Source: Acetoanaerobium sticklandii (GTDB lineage: Bacteria; Bacillota; Clostridia; Peptostreptococcales; Filifactoraceae). From it: DNA of 64,000 nt. The notes under the pieces are model-generated. The model worked only from the letters and a program-made list of their open reading frames with translations. It was not told the origin of the DNA and did no database searches. Numbering within the stretch: the stretch's first letter is position 1; every line of letters begins with the position of its first letter. The stretch spans positions 1,286,001-1,350,000 of the forward strand of contig NC_014614.1 in NCBI RefSeq assembly GCF_000196455.1, read 5' to 3'. A program made the position numbers and the translations under genes. This document shows, in pieces, positions 53,649 through 61,938 of the stretch.

Positions 53649-53901
53649 AAGAGTAAGTTTCATATCAATGGTAGTTATTATTATTTTAGTTTTTTTTAAG
53701 ATATCAGATCAAATGCCTCATCACAACGGCAATTCATCTGGAGAATATTATATTGAAAATGCCTTAGATGAGGTGGGAGCAAAAAATATAGTAACAGGAA
53801 TATATTTAGATTATAGATATTTTGATACAATTTTTGAAGCTAGTATATTACTAGTAACCGTAAGTGGAATTTTATTCCTATCAAAATTTGAACAATTTTA
53901 G
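53641..53901 (+). CDS. MbhE-like subunit
   Basis: 86 residues: two membrane helices flank an extracytoplasmic loop with ENALDEVGAKNIVTGIYLDYRYFDTIFEASILLVTVSGILFL (about 36-80), the MbhE / MrpA-terminal motif. It has its own GAGGTGGAG ribosome site before the ATG and overlaps the preceding gene, as usual for MbhD-MbhE. Not a frameshifted fragment of mrpA. Confidence 0.83.
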   Translation: MIKRVSFISMVVIIILVFFKISDQMPHHNGNSSGEYYIENALDEVGAKNIVTGIYLDYRYFDTIFEASILLVTVSGILFLSKFEQF

Positions 53902-53904
53902 CAG

Positions 53905-54324
53905 GTGATTATTATGAAAACCTCAATTATCTTAAAAACTATAAGTAAGCTTTTACTTCCTTTTATGATGTTATTTGGCATCTATATTATTTCCTTTGGC
54001 GATGTATCACCAGGAGGAGGTTTTCAAGGTGGAGCTATACTAACCACTGCTTATTTAGCATTTTATTTTATTTCAGAAGATAAAAATATAGATTTAACTA
54101 AATGGGTAAAGTTTGAAAAGGTATTATTTTTTCTACTAATAATAGCAGGATTTTTAAGCGTACTATCAAAAGATGTTTACTTTACTAATCCAATATTAAA
54201 CGATAGCATGATTTCAAAAAGAGTTTTTTTTATTTTATTAAATCTTATAATAGCTGCAAAGGTATGTGTAGGTCTAATATGTATAGTAGAAAGCTTCATT
54301 GAGGAGGAAGACGATGGATTTTAG
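53905..54324 (+). CDS. mrpB: Antiporter subunit B
   Basis: 139 residues, four membrane helices, MnhB/MrpB family: GIYIISFGDVSPGGGFQGGAILTTAYLAFYF (about 22-52) is the defining glycine-rich loop. Equivalent to MbhF. It overlaps mrpC by 11 bases. Confidence 0.9.
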   Translation: MIIMKTSIILKTISKLLLPFMMLFGIYIISFGDVSPGGGFQGGAILTTAYLAFYFISEDKNIDLTKWVKFEKVLFFLLIIAGFLSVLSKDVYFTNPILNDSMISKRVFFILLNLIIAAKVCVGLICIVESFIEEEDDGF

Positions 54325-54649
54325 AATTATTATGTCTTTATTAACTGTTGCCTTGGGTTTATATGGCTTAGCCATGAGTAAAAATATAATTAAATCTATA
54401 ATTTGCCTTCAAATAATGGAAAGTGCAATCGTACTTTTATATCTTTCCTTTGCAGATAAAAAGAATGGTATTTCTCCTATACATCCTGGAAATCTTACAA
54501 ATATGGTAGATCCTCTTCCTCAGGCCCTTATGATTACAACTATTATAATTGGAAGTGCTATTTCAGCTCTTGCTCTTATGATTAGCATAAAAATTTATCA
54601 TCATTATGAAACTCTTAACTGGCAAGAAATCATGGAAAAGGATGGTTAA
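54314..54649 (+). CDS. mrpC: Antiporter subunit C (NuoK-like)
   Basis: 111 residues, three membrane helices, NuoK/MnhC family: LLTVALGLYGLAMSKNIIKSIICLQIMESAIVLL with a conserved membrane glutamate (about residue 36), then DPLPQALMITTIIIGSAISALAL. The open frame begins at 54299, but GAGGAGG before ATG 54314 fixes the start. Equivalent to MbhG. Confidence 0.9.
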   Translation: MDFRIIMSLLTVALGLYGLAMSKNIIKSIICLQIMESAIVLLYLSFADKKNGISPIHPGNLTNMVDPLPQALMITTIIIGSAISALALMISIKIYHHYETLNWQEIMEKDG

Positions 54650-54652
54650 TCT

Positions 54653-56239
54653 ATGACTCAAACGCTATTTCTAATTTTTTTACCAATTATAACAGCTGTA
54701 ACAATTTATTCCTTTAAAGTTAAGCATATCGAAAAATTAGTTTTAATAATGCAATCATCGATTACATTTATAATTATTGATACATATACTAAAATTGGGT
54801 ATAGTCAAGGATTTGCATTTGTACTTGGAGGCTATTCTAAAGTTTCAGGAATAGAATTAAAAATGGATAGAATTGCACTTGCATTTAGTATCCTTGCTAT
54901 TATCATATGGTGGGCACTTATTTTTTATAATTACGATAAAATTAAAAATGATTTAAGATTTGGATTCTTTCTTATTTTTTTAGAGGGAGTTTTTCTTGGA
55001 TTCTTGCAAGCCAATGACTTTTTTACGATATTTGTATTTATAGAATTAATGACAATAATTTCAACTATTTTAATAGTATATAAACGTGATAGTTATTCTT
55101 TTAGAGCGGGGTTCTATTACCTTTTATTTAATAGCATAGGTATGATGTTTTACCTTATAGGAGTAGCAGTGATTTATCAATCTATAGGTACGCTCAATAT
55201 GACTCTCGCTAAAGAAATTCTACCCTCTATGTTTTCAAATCCCTTCATTCAAATGTCATATATTTTTATAATAGTATCTATGGGCGTAAAATCAGCGTTT
55301 TTTCCTGTATACAACTGGCTTCCTAAAGCGCATGGGGCAGCTCCTGCTGCAGTGTCAGCACTATTATCAGGATTATTAGTAAAATCTGGTCTTTATGTGT
55401 TTATAAAAATTGGTTTAGTATTTCAACCATGGCTGCTAAAAGAATACTTATTATATATAGGCTTAATAACCTCTCTATCAGGAACAATATTTGCCATAGC
55501 TCAAAAAGATATAAAGCAGCTTCTTGCTTTTAGCAGTATTTCTCAAATAGGAATAATGCTTATGGCAATCAGTAGATTATCTGGATATGGACTAGTCGGT
55601 GGAGTTTACCATATATTTTCACATGCATTTGCAAAAAGCTTACTTTTCTTAACTGTTGGTCTTATAATCAATAAAACGAACAAAAGAAGATTAAATGAAA
55701 TTAGAGGAGTTTATGAATCTTCGCCATTTATGAGTATTCTTATGATATTAAGTCTGTTCTCTCTTATAGGCCTACCTATGTTTAGTGGTTACATAAGCAA
55801 AGATATTGTCAAATACTCTGTTAAGGATTTTGGTATAGCTTATCTGCTTTTTTCATTTATAAATATTGGAACCTTAATTTACACTTTAAAGTTTTTCCAG
55901 ATATTTAAAGGAAAAGGAACAAAATATAACATAAATATTAAAACTAAAATCTCCTTCTTAATTTTACTGATACCAGCACTGATTTTAGGACTTAATCCTA
56001 CATTTATTGAAAATATTTTTATGATAAAAATTGATTATTTTTTTGGAAATCCAAATATAATTATGATTTTTGAATACTTTATCTTCGTAGTACTTGCGAT
56101 TTTTATTAATAAAAATTATGTAGAAAAAGAACATAAGATATTATATAAGCTAAGACATTTTAATCTCAGCTTTGAAAACTCCGTTTTCTTATTAGTAATA
56201 TTTTTATTCTCACTAATAAGTTTTAATTTTATAATATAA
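54653..56239 (+). CDS. mrpD: Antiporter subunit D (NuoL/M/N-like proton-translocating subunit)
   Basis: 528 residues, about 14 membrane helices, proton-conducting transporter family. FIELMTIISTILIVYK (about 126-141) has the key transmembrane glutamate; a lysine lies in SMGVKSAFFPVYNWLPKAHGAAPAAVSALLSGLLVKSG (about 205-242), and AQKDIKQLLAFSSISQIG plus GGVYHIFSHAFAKSLLFLTVG complete the family pattern. It is the only antiporter-type large subunit; no full MrpA is present. Equivalent to MbhH. It ends the operon. Confidence 0.92.
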   Translation: MTQTLFLIFLPIITAVTIYSFKVKHIEKLVLIMQSSITFIIIDTYTKIGYSQGFAFVLGGYSKVSGIELKMDRIALAFSILAIIIWWALIFYNYDKIKNDLRFGFFLIFLEGVFLGFLQANDFFTIFVFIELMTIISTILIVYKRDSYSFRAGFYYLLFNSIGMMFYLIGVAVIYQSIGTLNMTLAKEILPSMFSNPFIQMSYIFIIVSMGVKSAFFPVYNWLPKAHGAAPAAVSALLSGLLVKSGLYVFIKIGLVFQPWLLKEYLLYIGLITSLSGTIFAIAQKDIKQLLAFSSISQIGIMLMAISRLSGYGLVGGVYHIFSHAFAKSLLFLTVGLIINKTNKRRLNEIRGVYESSPFMSILMILSLFSLIGLPMFSGYISKDIVKYSVKDFGIAYLLFSFINIGTLIYTLKFFQIFKGKGTKYNINIKTKISFLILLIPALILGLNPTFIENIFMIKIDYFFGNPNIIMIFEYFIFVVLAIFINKNYVEKEHKILYKLRHFNLSFENSVFLLVIFLFSLISFNFII

Positions 56240-56256
56240 TCTACTCATATATACTG

Positions 56257-56285
56257 TTGTATCAAATATTGCTATCTGATATAAT
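56257..56285 (+). promoter_or_regulatory. Sigma-A promoter for the methyltransferase gene
   Basis: TTGTAT (56257-56262), 17-base spacer, TATAAT (56280-56285), 34 bases before the TTG start. Confidence 0.7.
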
Positions 56286-56318
56286 AAAAAGACTTTGAGT
56301 TTTGGAGTGTGAAAAATA

Positions 56319-57464
56319 TTGAAAAAGCAAGCTTTAGATAAAATGAAATTATTTTTTATGGGAATGAACTCTAGATATTTAGAGCAAAAAGATTTTTTTA
56401 TTAAAGCTGAATTTACCTTTACATCTGGAACAAAGCAGTTTAAAGGCGAGTATGTAAATATAAATGATGAGCTTAGATATATCTTTAAGGGTGAAAGCCA
56501 AAGTATGAGTTTTCAGGATATGTTAAATAAATTAACGTCCGAAGCAGCTCTATATGATTCTTTGAACTTTAGATATATTCAAAGAGGTACAATAGTGGTT
56601 ATAGAAGCAAATGACAAGCAAGTTACTACAAGAAATGAAGACGCCTCTGAGGAGTTTGATGCAGATAGTCAGATAAGTAACTCAAGAGAATATTATATAA
56701 AGTCATCTAAATCAGGACCTCTTTTAAAAGAGATCGGTATCATGACCAAGGATGGAAAAATAAAAAATGATATGATTAGAAAATATAATCAAATAGATCA
56801 TTTTGTAGAGGTAGTTGACCCAATTTTAAATAGCTTTAGCGATAGAGAAACAATCACCATAATGGATTCTGGATGCGGAAAATCATATCTTACATTTGTT
56901 CTCAACTACTATATAAAAGAAGTTCTTAAGAAAAACTGTTACTTTATAGGAGTGGACTATAAAGAAAATGTAATTAAGTCATCAAAAGAAAGAGCAAACA
57001 GGCTCGGATATAAAAATATGGAGTTCATCCAAGAGGATCTAAGAACCTATATGCCAAATAGACATATTGATATGGTAATAAGTCTTCACGCTTGTGATAT
57101 AGCTACAGACTATGCAATAGCTTTAGCTATGAGAAGTAAAGCCGAATCACTTGTGATAGTTCCTTGCTGTCATAAAGAACTCAAAGATCAAATTAATAGT
57201 TCTCCTATAGATCCACTTATTAAGCATGGAATATTCAAATCTAGATTCAACGATTTTTTAACTGATTCGCTTAGAGCATTGTTCATTGAAGCTCATGGCT
57301 ATGAAGTTACACCTTTAGAATATGTATCTCCAATAGACACGCCTAAAAATCTTATGATTAGAGCTATAAAAAAATCTAATTCAAATGAAAAAGCTAGAGA
57401 AGAATATAATAATATTAAAAAGTTATTTAATGTTAGCCCAACTATGGAAAAATACGTTTATTGA
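56319..57464 (+). CDS. Class I SAM-dependent methyltransferase
   Basis: 381 residues. An uncharacterised N-terminal domain (about 1-150) precedes a Rossmann methyltransferase with motif I IMDSGCGKSYLTFVL (about 187-201), FIGVDYKENVIKSSKERA (motif II), and the SLHACDIATDYAIALAM and VIVPCCHKEL motifs (about 256-285). The HACD...PCCH pair resembles methyltransferases of the Trm13/GSTCD-like group, so an RNA substrate is possible. The start TTG has GGAG 11 bases upstream; the next in-frame ATG is at 56343. Own promoter; probably co-transcribed with the HAD gene 29 bases downstream. Confidence 0.85.
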   Translation: MKKQALDKMKLFFMGMNSRYLEQKDFFIKAEFTFTSGTKQFKGEYVNINDELRYIFKGESQSMSFQDMLNKLTSEAALYDSLNFRYIQRGTIVVIEANDKQVTTRNEDASEEFDADSQISNSREYYIKSSKSGPLLKEIGIMTKDGKIKNDMIRKYNQIDHFVEVVDPILNSFSDRETITIMDSGCGKSYLTFVLNYYIKEVLKKNCYFIGVDYKENVIKSSKERANRLGYKNMEFIQEDLRTYMPNRHIDMVISLHACDIATDYAIALAMRSKAESLVIVPCCHKELKDQINSSPIDPLIKHGIFKSRFNDFLTDSLRALFIEAHGYEVTPLEYVSPIDTPKNLMIRAIKKSNSNEKAREEYNNIKKLFNVSPTMEKYVY

Positions 57465-57493
57465 TATAGATAGCCTGAAAGATGGAGGAATAA

Positions 57494-58060
57494 ATGAAAA
57501 GACTAAATATTTGTATAGACATTGATGGAACAATGACAGATCCATATTATTTTATGCCTTATTTTAATAAATATTTTAATAAAGATTTATCTCAAGACGA
57601 TTGCACTACTCATAGAATCGATGAGCTATATGAGCTTCATAGAGAAGAAATGGATATATTCTATGAAAAAGAAGGGGAACATATGCACAGAAATGCTACT
57701 ATCCTTCCTAAAGTTAAAGAGGTATTTGATGAGTTAATAAACTATCATAACCTGTATATAGTAACTGCTAGAAGTGAGAGAATGGCAGAAATAACTAAGG
57801 AATGGCTTGAAAAGCATGATATCCCTGAAGTTCAGCTTCATTCACTTGGAAGCTATTATAAAGTAGATAAAGCAAAAGAGCTTAATTGTGATGTTTTTAT
57901 AGAGGATAATCCACAAAACTCATTAGAAATTGCAGAATCAGGAATAAAAGTCCTATTAATGGATACTAATTATAATAAGACCTTGTCACATAAAAATATC
58001 ATTAGGGTTCAGAATTGGAATGACATTAAGCTTCATATTGATAAATTGAGTAAGCAGTAA
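57494..58060 (+). CDS. HAD-superfamily phosphatase, 5'(3')-deoxyribonucleotidase type
   Basis: 188 residues. The nucleophile motif IDIDGTMTD (about 7-15), motif II YIVTARSERM (about 94-103), motif III lysine in SYYKVDKAKEL, and motif IV VFIEDNPQNSLEI (about 134-146) are intact. The small cap and the overall pattern are those of the NT5C/YorS-like nucleotidases, but the substrate is uncertain. GGAGG precedes the ATG. Confidence 0.85.
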   Translation: MKRLNICIDIDGTMTDPYYFMPYFNKYFNKDLSQDDCTTHRIDELYELHREEMDIFYEKEGEHMHRNATILPKVKEVFDELINYHNLYIVTARSERMAEITKEWLEKHDIPEVQLHSLGSYYKVDKAKELNCDVFIEDNPQNSLEIAESGIKVLLMDTNYNKTLSHKNIIRVQNWNDIKLHIDKLSKQ

Positions 58061-58072
58061 GGAGGGAATAAA

Positions 58073-58555
58073 ATGGTAGAAATCACTTTCACAAATAAAA
58101 CTGGGAAAAAAAGCATTTCTAGTGATAATGTACAGCAACTTTTAAAAAACATGGCTGATATAGTGTCTATCAGTGATATATCTGATTCCCTTAAAGAAAA
58201 AGATGTAATGATATTTGATTGCAAGCTCGATAACTTCATTTTTAAGTTTGAACCTCTTGATGAAGAGCTTTATGAAGAATTTGAAATTGATGAGGAGTAT
58301 TACCAAGTACTTTTTGAAGATATTAATGAGTATCTCCATGAGCTAACAGATGATATAGAGCAAGATTTGAGAGAAGTATATAAATTTGAAAAAATAAAGC
58401 TGACTCACGAGATATATGATTTAAATGAAAGCTTTACAGATATAAAATTTGTAATGTCAATTTCATTTAAGGATATCAGTAGTCAAGAGCTAGCTGATTT
58501 GACTAGAATAACTGCAAAAAGACAGCTACTTGGTTCCTCAAAATATTTTAACTAA
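58073..58555 (+). CDS. Hypothetical acidic protein
   Basis: 160 residues, not recognised. Strongly acidic in the middle (DEELYEEFEIDEEYYQVLFEDINEY, about 61-85), predicted mixed alpha/beta and cytoplasmic, with no signal peptide. AAGGAGG lies 8 bases before the ATG, 12 bases after the HAD gene, and the terminator follows directly, so this is a real last gene of the methyltransferase-HAD operon. Confidence 0.7.
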   Translation: MVEITFTNKTGKKSISSDNVQQLLKNMADIVSISDISDSLKEKDVMIFDCKLDNFIFKFEPLDEELYEEFEIDEEYYQVLFEDINEYLHELTDDIEQDLREVYKFEKIKLTHEIYDLNESFTDIKFVMSISFKDISSQELADLTRITAKRQLLGSSKYFN

Positions 58556-58564
58556 GAAATTAAA

Positions 58565-58627
58565 AAATCCTAGATTATTTCAAACATCACTTTTTAGATA
58601 ATGTTGAATAATCTAGGATTTCTATTT
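58565..58627. terminator. Bidirectional terminator between convergent genes
   Basis: A perfect 15-bp stem (58565-58579 with 58607-58621), with an inner imperfect stem, A-rich before and T-rich after. It ends the 160-residue gene; the aldolase gene converges from the right. Confidence 0.88.
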
Positions 58628-58696
58628 TATAAATCAAAGAGTTAAACCATAGAATCTCATAACTCCAATGAATTTAATTGCAATTGGAAAATTAAA

Positions 58697-59632
58697 TTAT
58701 TTTAAAGCTGAACCAGAGCATCCAAATACATTTTTAATCTTATTTTGAACTATTTCTTCAATAGCATCTCTGCCTGGACCTAGGTATTTTCTAGGATCAA
58801 ACTCAGCTGGTTGCTCAACTAAAACCTTACGAATAGCTGCAGTCATAGCCATTCTAAGGTCAGTATCAACGTTAATCTTGCATACTCCCCATTTTGCAGC
58901 TTCTCTTAGCATATCTTCTGGAACACCTTTTGCACCTGGAATAGCAGCGCCATACTGGTTGCACATTTCAAGATACTTAGGTATAACTGAAGATGCTCCA
59001 TGAAGCACTAGAGGATAATTAGGAAGTAAAGCTGATATTTTTTCTAATCTAGCAAAATCAAGTCTAGGCTCTCCTGCAAACTTGTAAGCTCCATGACTTG
59101 TTCCAATAGCAATTGCAAGTGAATCAACACCACTTCTCTCTACGAACTCTACAGCTTGATCTGGATCAGTAAATTTCGCATCCTCAGCAGATACATTTAC
59201 ATCATCTTCTATTCCAGCTAGTTTCCCTAGCTCAGCCTCTACAGTAACATTTCTCTCATGAGCATACTCGGCAACTTTTTTTGCTAAAGCTATATTTTCT
59301 TCAAATGGAAGAGCTGAACCGTCTATCATAACAGAAGAAAAACCATCATCTATACATTGCTTGCAAATTTCAAAGCTATCACCATGATCTAGATGAAGAG
59401 CTATTGGAAGGTCAGTTTCCTCAATTGCAGCTTCTACTAGCTTTCTTAAATATATAGGACTAGCGTATTTTCTAGCACCTGCAGAAACTTGAAGAATAAG
59501 AGCAGACTTTTCTTTTTGAGCTGCAGCTACTATGCCTTGAATAATTTCCATATTGTTGACATTAAATGCCCCAATAGCATATTTTCCTTCATAGGCATGT
59601 TTAAACATTTCTTTAGTATTAACTAATGGCAT
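58697..59632 (-). CDS. fba: Class II fructose-1,6-bisphosphate aldolase
   Basis: 311 residues, zinc-dependent TIM barrel. YAIGAFNVNNMEI (about 15-27), LHLDHGDSFEICK with the zinc-binding histidine and catalytic aspartate (about 79-91), VMIDGSALPFEENI, EAELGKLAG, LVLHGASSVIP with another zinc histidine, and KINVDTDLR are present. It cleaves fructose bisphosphate in glycolysis or makes it in gluconeogenesis. The frame is open to 59689, but AAGGAGG sits properly before ATG 59632. It stands alone, divergent from the rRNA methyltransferase gene. Confidence 0.96.
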   Translation of the reverse strand: MPLVNTKEMFKHAYEGKYAIGAFNVNNMEIIQGIVAAAQKEKSALILQVSAGARKYASPIYLRKLVEAAIEETDLPIALHLDHGDSFEICKQCIDDGFSSVMIDGSALPFEENIALAKKVAEYAHERNVTVEAELGKLAGIEDDVNVSAEDAKFTDPDQAVEFVERSGVDSLAIAIGTSHGAYKFAGEPRLDFARLEKISALLPNYPLVLHGASSVIPKYLEMCNQYGAAIPGAKGVPEDMLREAAKWGVCKINVDTDLRMAMTAAIRKVLVEQPAEFDPRKYLGPGRDAIEEIVQNKIKNVFGCSGSALK

Positions 59633-59758
59633 TACACTACCTCCTTGCTTAAATTGTGCTAAGTATATTAATAATTCATATACATGCATAAACTATTTTA
59701 GCATTATTATACTAAATTTACCCTATTTTTAATAATAATATCTTAAACTTTTTTAAGT

Positions 59759-59787
59759 TTGTATATTCTAAGCAAAAAAAGTATAAT
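59759..59787 (+). promoter_or_regulatory. Sigma-A promoter for the RsmF-like gene
   Basis: TTGTAT (59759-59764), 17-base spacer, TATAAT (59782-59787). Its position shows that the upstream in-frame codons from 59759 are not translated. Confidence 0.75.
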
Positions 59788-59815
59788 AGTATTTATTAAT
59801 ATAAGGAGTAAACTA

Positions 59816-61183
59816 ATGAAAAACTTGCCTCAAAAATTTCTAGACGAAATGAAGGTACTATTTAAACAAGACTACGATAAATTCATAAATACATATAACA
59901 ATCCAAGTTATTATGGACTAAGAGCAAATACCTTAAAAATATCCAAGCTAGAACTTAAAGCTATAGCTGATTTTATTGGTGAAGAAATACCATGGAGTCA
60001 GGATGGCTTTTATTATGACATAAATCAAAGACCTGCTAAATCCCCTTTATATCATGCAGGACTATACTATATTCAAGAACCGTCAGCTATGGCAGTCGTT
60101 AATAATATCGAGATACAGCCTGGAATGAAGGTGTTAGATATATGTGCAGCTCCTGGAGGAAAAACTATTAACATAGCTTCAAAGCTAAAAGGAGAAGGAC
60201 TCCTTGTAAGCAACGATATAAATAACCAAAGAACTAAGGCTATACTAAAGAACATAGAGCTTTATGGAGTTTCAAACGCTCTAATTACAAATGAAAATCA
60301 TCATGTGCTAGAAAAAGTATTCCTAGAGTTTTTTGATAGGATTATACTAGATGCTCCATGTTCTGGAGAAGGAATGTTTCGAAAAGATGAAGACCTTATA
60401 AAAAGCTGGGAAAGATCAGTGATAGAAACTATACCAGTTCAAAAAGAGCTTCTTGATTCCTGCGCTTTGATGCTAAGACCCGGTGGAATCATGATTTATT
60501 CAACTTGTACTTTTAATGAAGATGAAAACGAAAAACAGATACTTGATTTTTTAGCTAGAAATGATAATTTTGAATGTATTGAAATCCCAAAATGCAATGG
60601 CTTGATTTCAAGAGATATACTACCTCAGTCAGCTAGACTACTTCCTCATAAACTTAACGGAGAAGGGCATTTCCTGTGCCTACTAAGAAAGGCATATAAG
60701 GATAATTCTTCCCCTGAGTCAAATTCAGTTCAAAATGCTGAGCCAATAACAAAATTTCATTTTCTTAGGGATAAGCTTCCATATCAGTATCTTAATTTTG
60801 AGAAAGAAAATTTGAATATTAAGCTAGATGGTAGCTTTATAATATCTGACAATAAGTTATATAAAGAAGTTTATACTCAAAAATTAATAAAAGGCTTTAA
60901 AGTAATTCGAAATGGATTATTTGTAGGAGAAATAAAGAAAGAACAATTCATTCCATCTCAAGCCTTTATTATGACTTTATCTAAATCCGATTTTAAAAAA
61001 TATCTAGAATTTGATACAAGCGATTCTCAGATTATAAAATATCTAAAAGGTGAAACTATATTTGTAGATAATAAAGATGACGGATTCTATGGAGTAGGAG
61101 TAAATGGCTATCCACTGGGATATGGAAAGCTGCAAAATGGTAAGCTGAAAAATGGCTACAATAAAAACTGGAGGATGACCTAA
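59816..61183 (+). CDS. rsmF: RsmF/NOL1-NOP2-sun family rRNA cytosine-5 methyltransferase
   Basis: 455 residues. The N-terminal domain carries YYGLRANTLKIS; the methyltransferase core has MKVLDICAAPGGKTINIASKL (motif I, about 103-123), IILDAPCSGEGMFRKD (motif IV, cysteine near 182) and IYSTCTFNEDENEKQIL (motif VI, catalytic cysteine near 226). The C-terminal third is the RsmF-specific PUA-like region. AAGGAG precedes ATG 59816. It methylates 16S rRNA in known relatives; the target here is inferred. The next gene overlaps its stop codon. Confidence 0.9.
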   Translation: MKNLPQKFLDEMKVLFKQDYDKFINTYNNPSYYGLRANTLKISKLELKAIADFIGEEIPWSQDGFYYDINQRPAKSPLYHAGLYYIQEPSAMAVVNNIEIQPGMKVLDICAAPGGKTINIASKLKGEGLLVSNDINNQRTKAILKNIELYGVSNALITNENHHVLEKVFLEFFDRIILDAPCSGEGMFRKDEDLIKSWERSVIETIPVQKELLDSCALMLRPGGIMIYSTCTFNEDENEKQILDFLARNDNFECIEIPKCNGLISRDILPQSARLLPHKLNGEGHFLCLLRKAYKDNSSPESNSVQNAEPITKFHFLRDKLPYQYLNFEKENLNIKLDGSFIISDNKLYKEVYTQKLIKGFKVIRNGLFVGEIKKEQFIPSQAFIMTLSKSDFKKYLEFDTSDSQIIKYLKGETIFVDNKDDGFYGVGVNGYPLGYGKLQNGKLKNGYNKNWRMT

Positions 61184-61914
61184 TGAAAGCTCAAGTTGAA
61201 AAAATGAGAATTGATAAATATCTTGCTAATATGGGTGTTGGGAGCCGTAGTGAAATAAAAAGATATATAAAAAATAAGCGTGTAATGGTAAATGGAGTAT
61301 ATATTACTGACAATGGGCTTATTATAAACTTAGATGATGACATAATATTTGATGAAGAGAAAATATCATATAGAAAATTTGTATATATCATGATGAATAA
61401 ACCTCAAGGAGTAATATCTGCAACTGAAGATAAATATCAAAACACTGTGCTAGATTTGCTTGACCCTTCATATCTTCATTTTGATTTATTCCCTGCTGGC
61501 AGATTAGATAAAGACACTGAAGGCTTTTTACTACTGACAAATGACGGCAAGCTAGCTCATAACATGCTTTCCCCTAAAAAACATGTTGAGAAAAAATATT
61601 ATGTCGAAGTTATCGGACATCTAGTAAACGAAGATATAGATGCTTTTTCAGGAAATATAATTATAGATGACGGGTATGAATGTATGCCTGCCAAATTAGA
61701 AATTTTAGATTCAAATGATATATCTAAAGCATATGTGACAATAAAAGAAGGTAAATTTCATCAAATAAAAAGAATGTTTGAAGCAATAGGAAAAGAAGTT
61801 ACCTATTTAAAAAGACTAACCATGGGTCCGCTGAAATTGGATGAAAATTTGGAGCTAGGCGAGTATAGAGAGTTAACTGAGCAAGAAATGCAGATGCTTA
61901 ATGATTATATGTAA
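61183..61914 (+). CDS. RNA pseudouridine synthase, RsuA/RluB family
   Basis: 243 residues. An N-terminal S4 RNA-binding domain (MRIDKYLANMGVGSRSEIKRYI, about 7-28) and a catalytic domain with MNKPQGVISA and AGRLDKDTEGFLLLTNDG, whose aspartate is catalytic (about 108), are clear. The segment LAHNMLSPKKHVEKKYYVEV and its length fit RsuA (16S U516). TAATG overlaps the preceding stop and GGAGG lies 7 bases before it, so the two rRNA modification genes are coupled. Confidence 0.92.
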   Translation: MKAQVEKMRIDKYLANMGVGSRSEIKRYIKNKRVMVNGVYITDNGLIINLDDDIIFDEEKISYRKFVYIMMNKPQGVISATEDKYQNTVLDLLDPSYLHFDLFPAGRLDKDTEGFLLLTNDGKLAHNMLSPKKHVEKKYYVEVIGHLVNEDIDAFSGNIIIDDGYECMPAKLEILDSNDISKAYVTIKEGKFHQIKRMFEAIGKEVTYLKRLTMGPLKLDENLELGEYRELTEQEMQMLNDYM

Positions 61915-61938
61915 ATAAACTTACGAAGAGGTGCTAAA

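Noticed and set aside
53355..53901. Two short overlapping frames that might be a frameshifted MrpA
   Set aside because: Each matches a separate subunit (MbhD and MbhE) and the second has its own ribosome site, so they are real separate genes.
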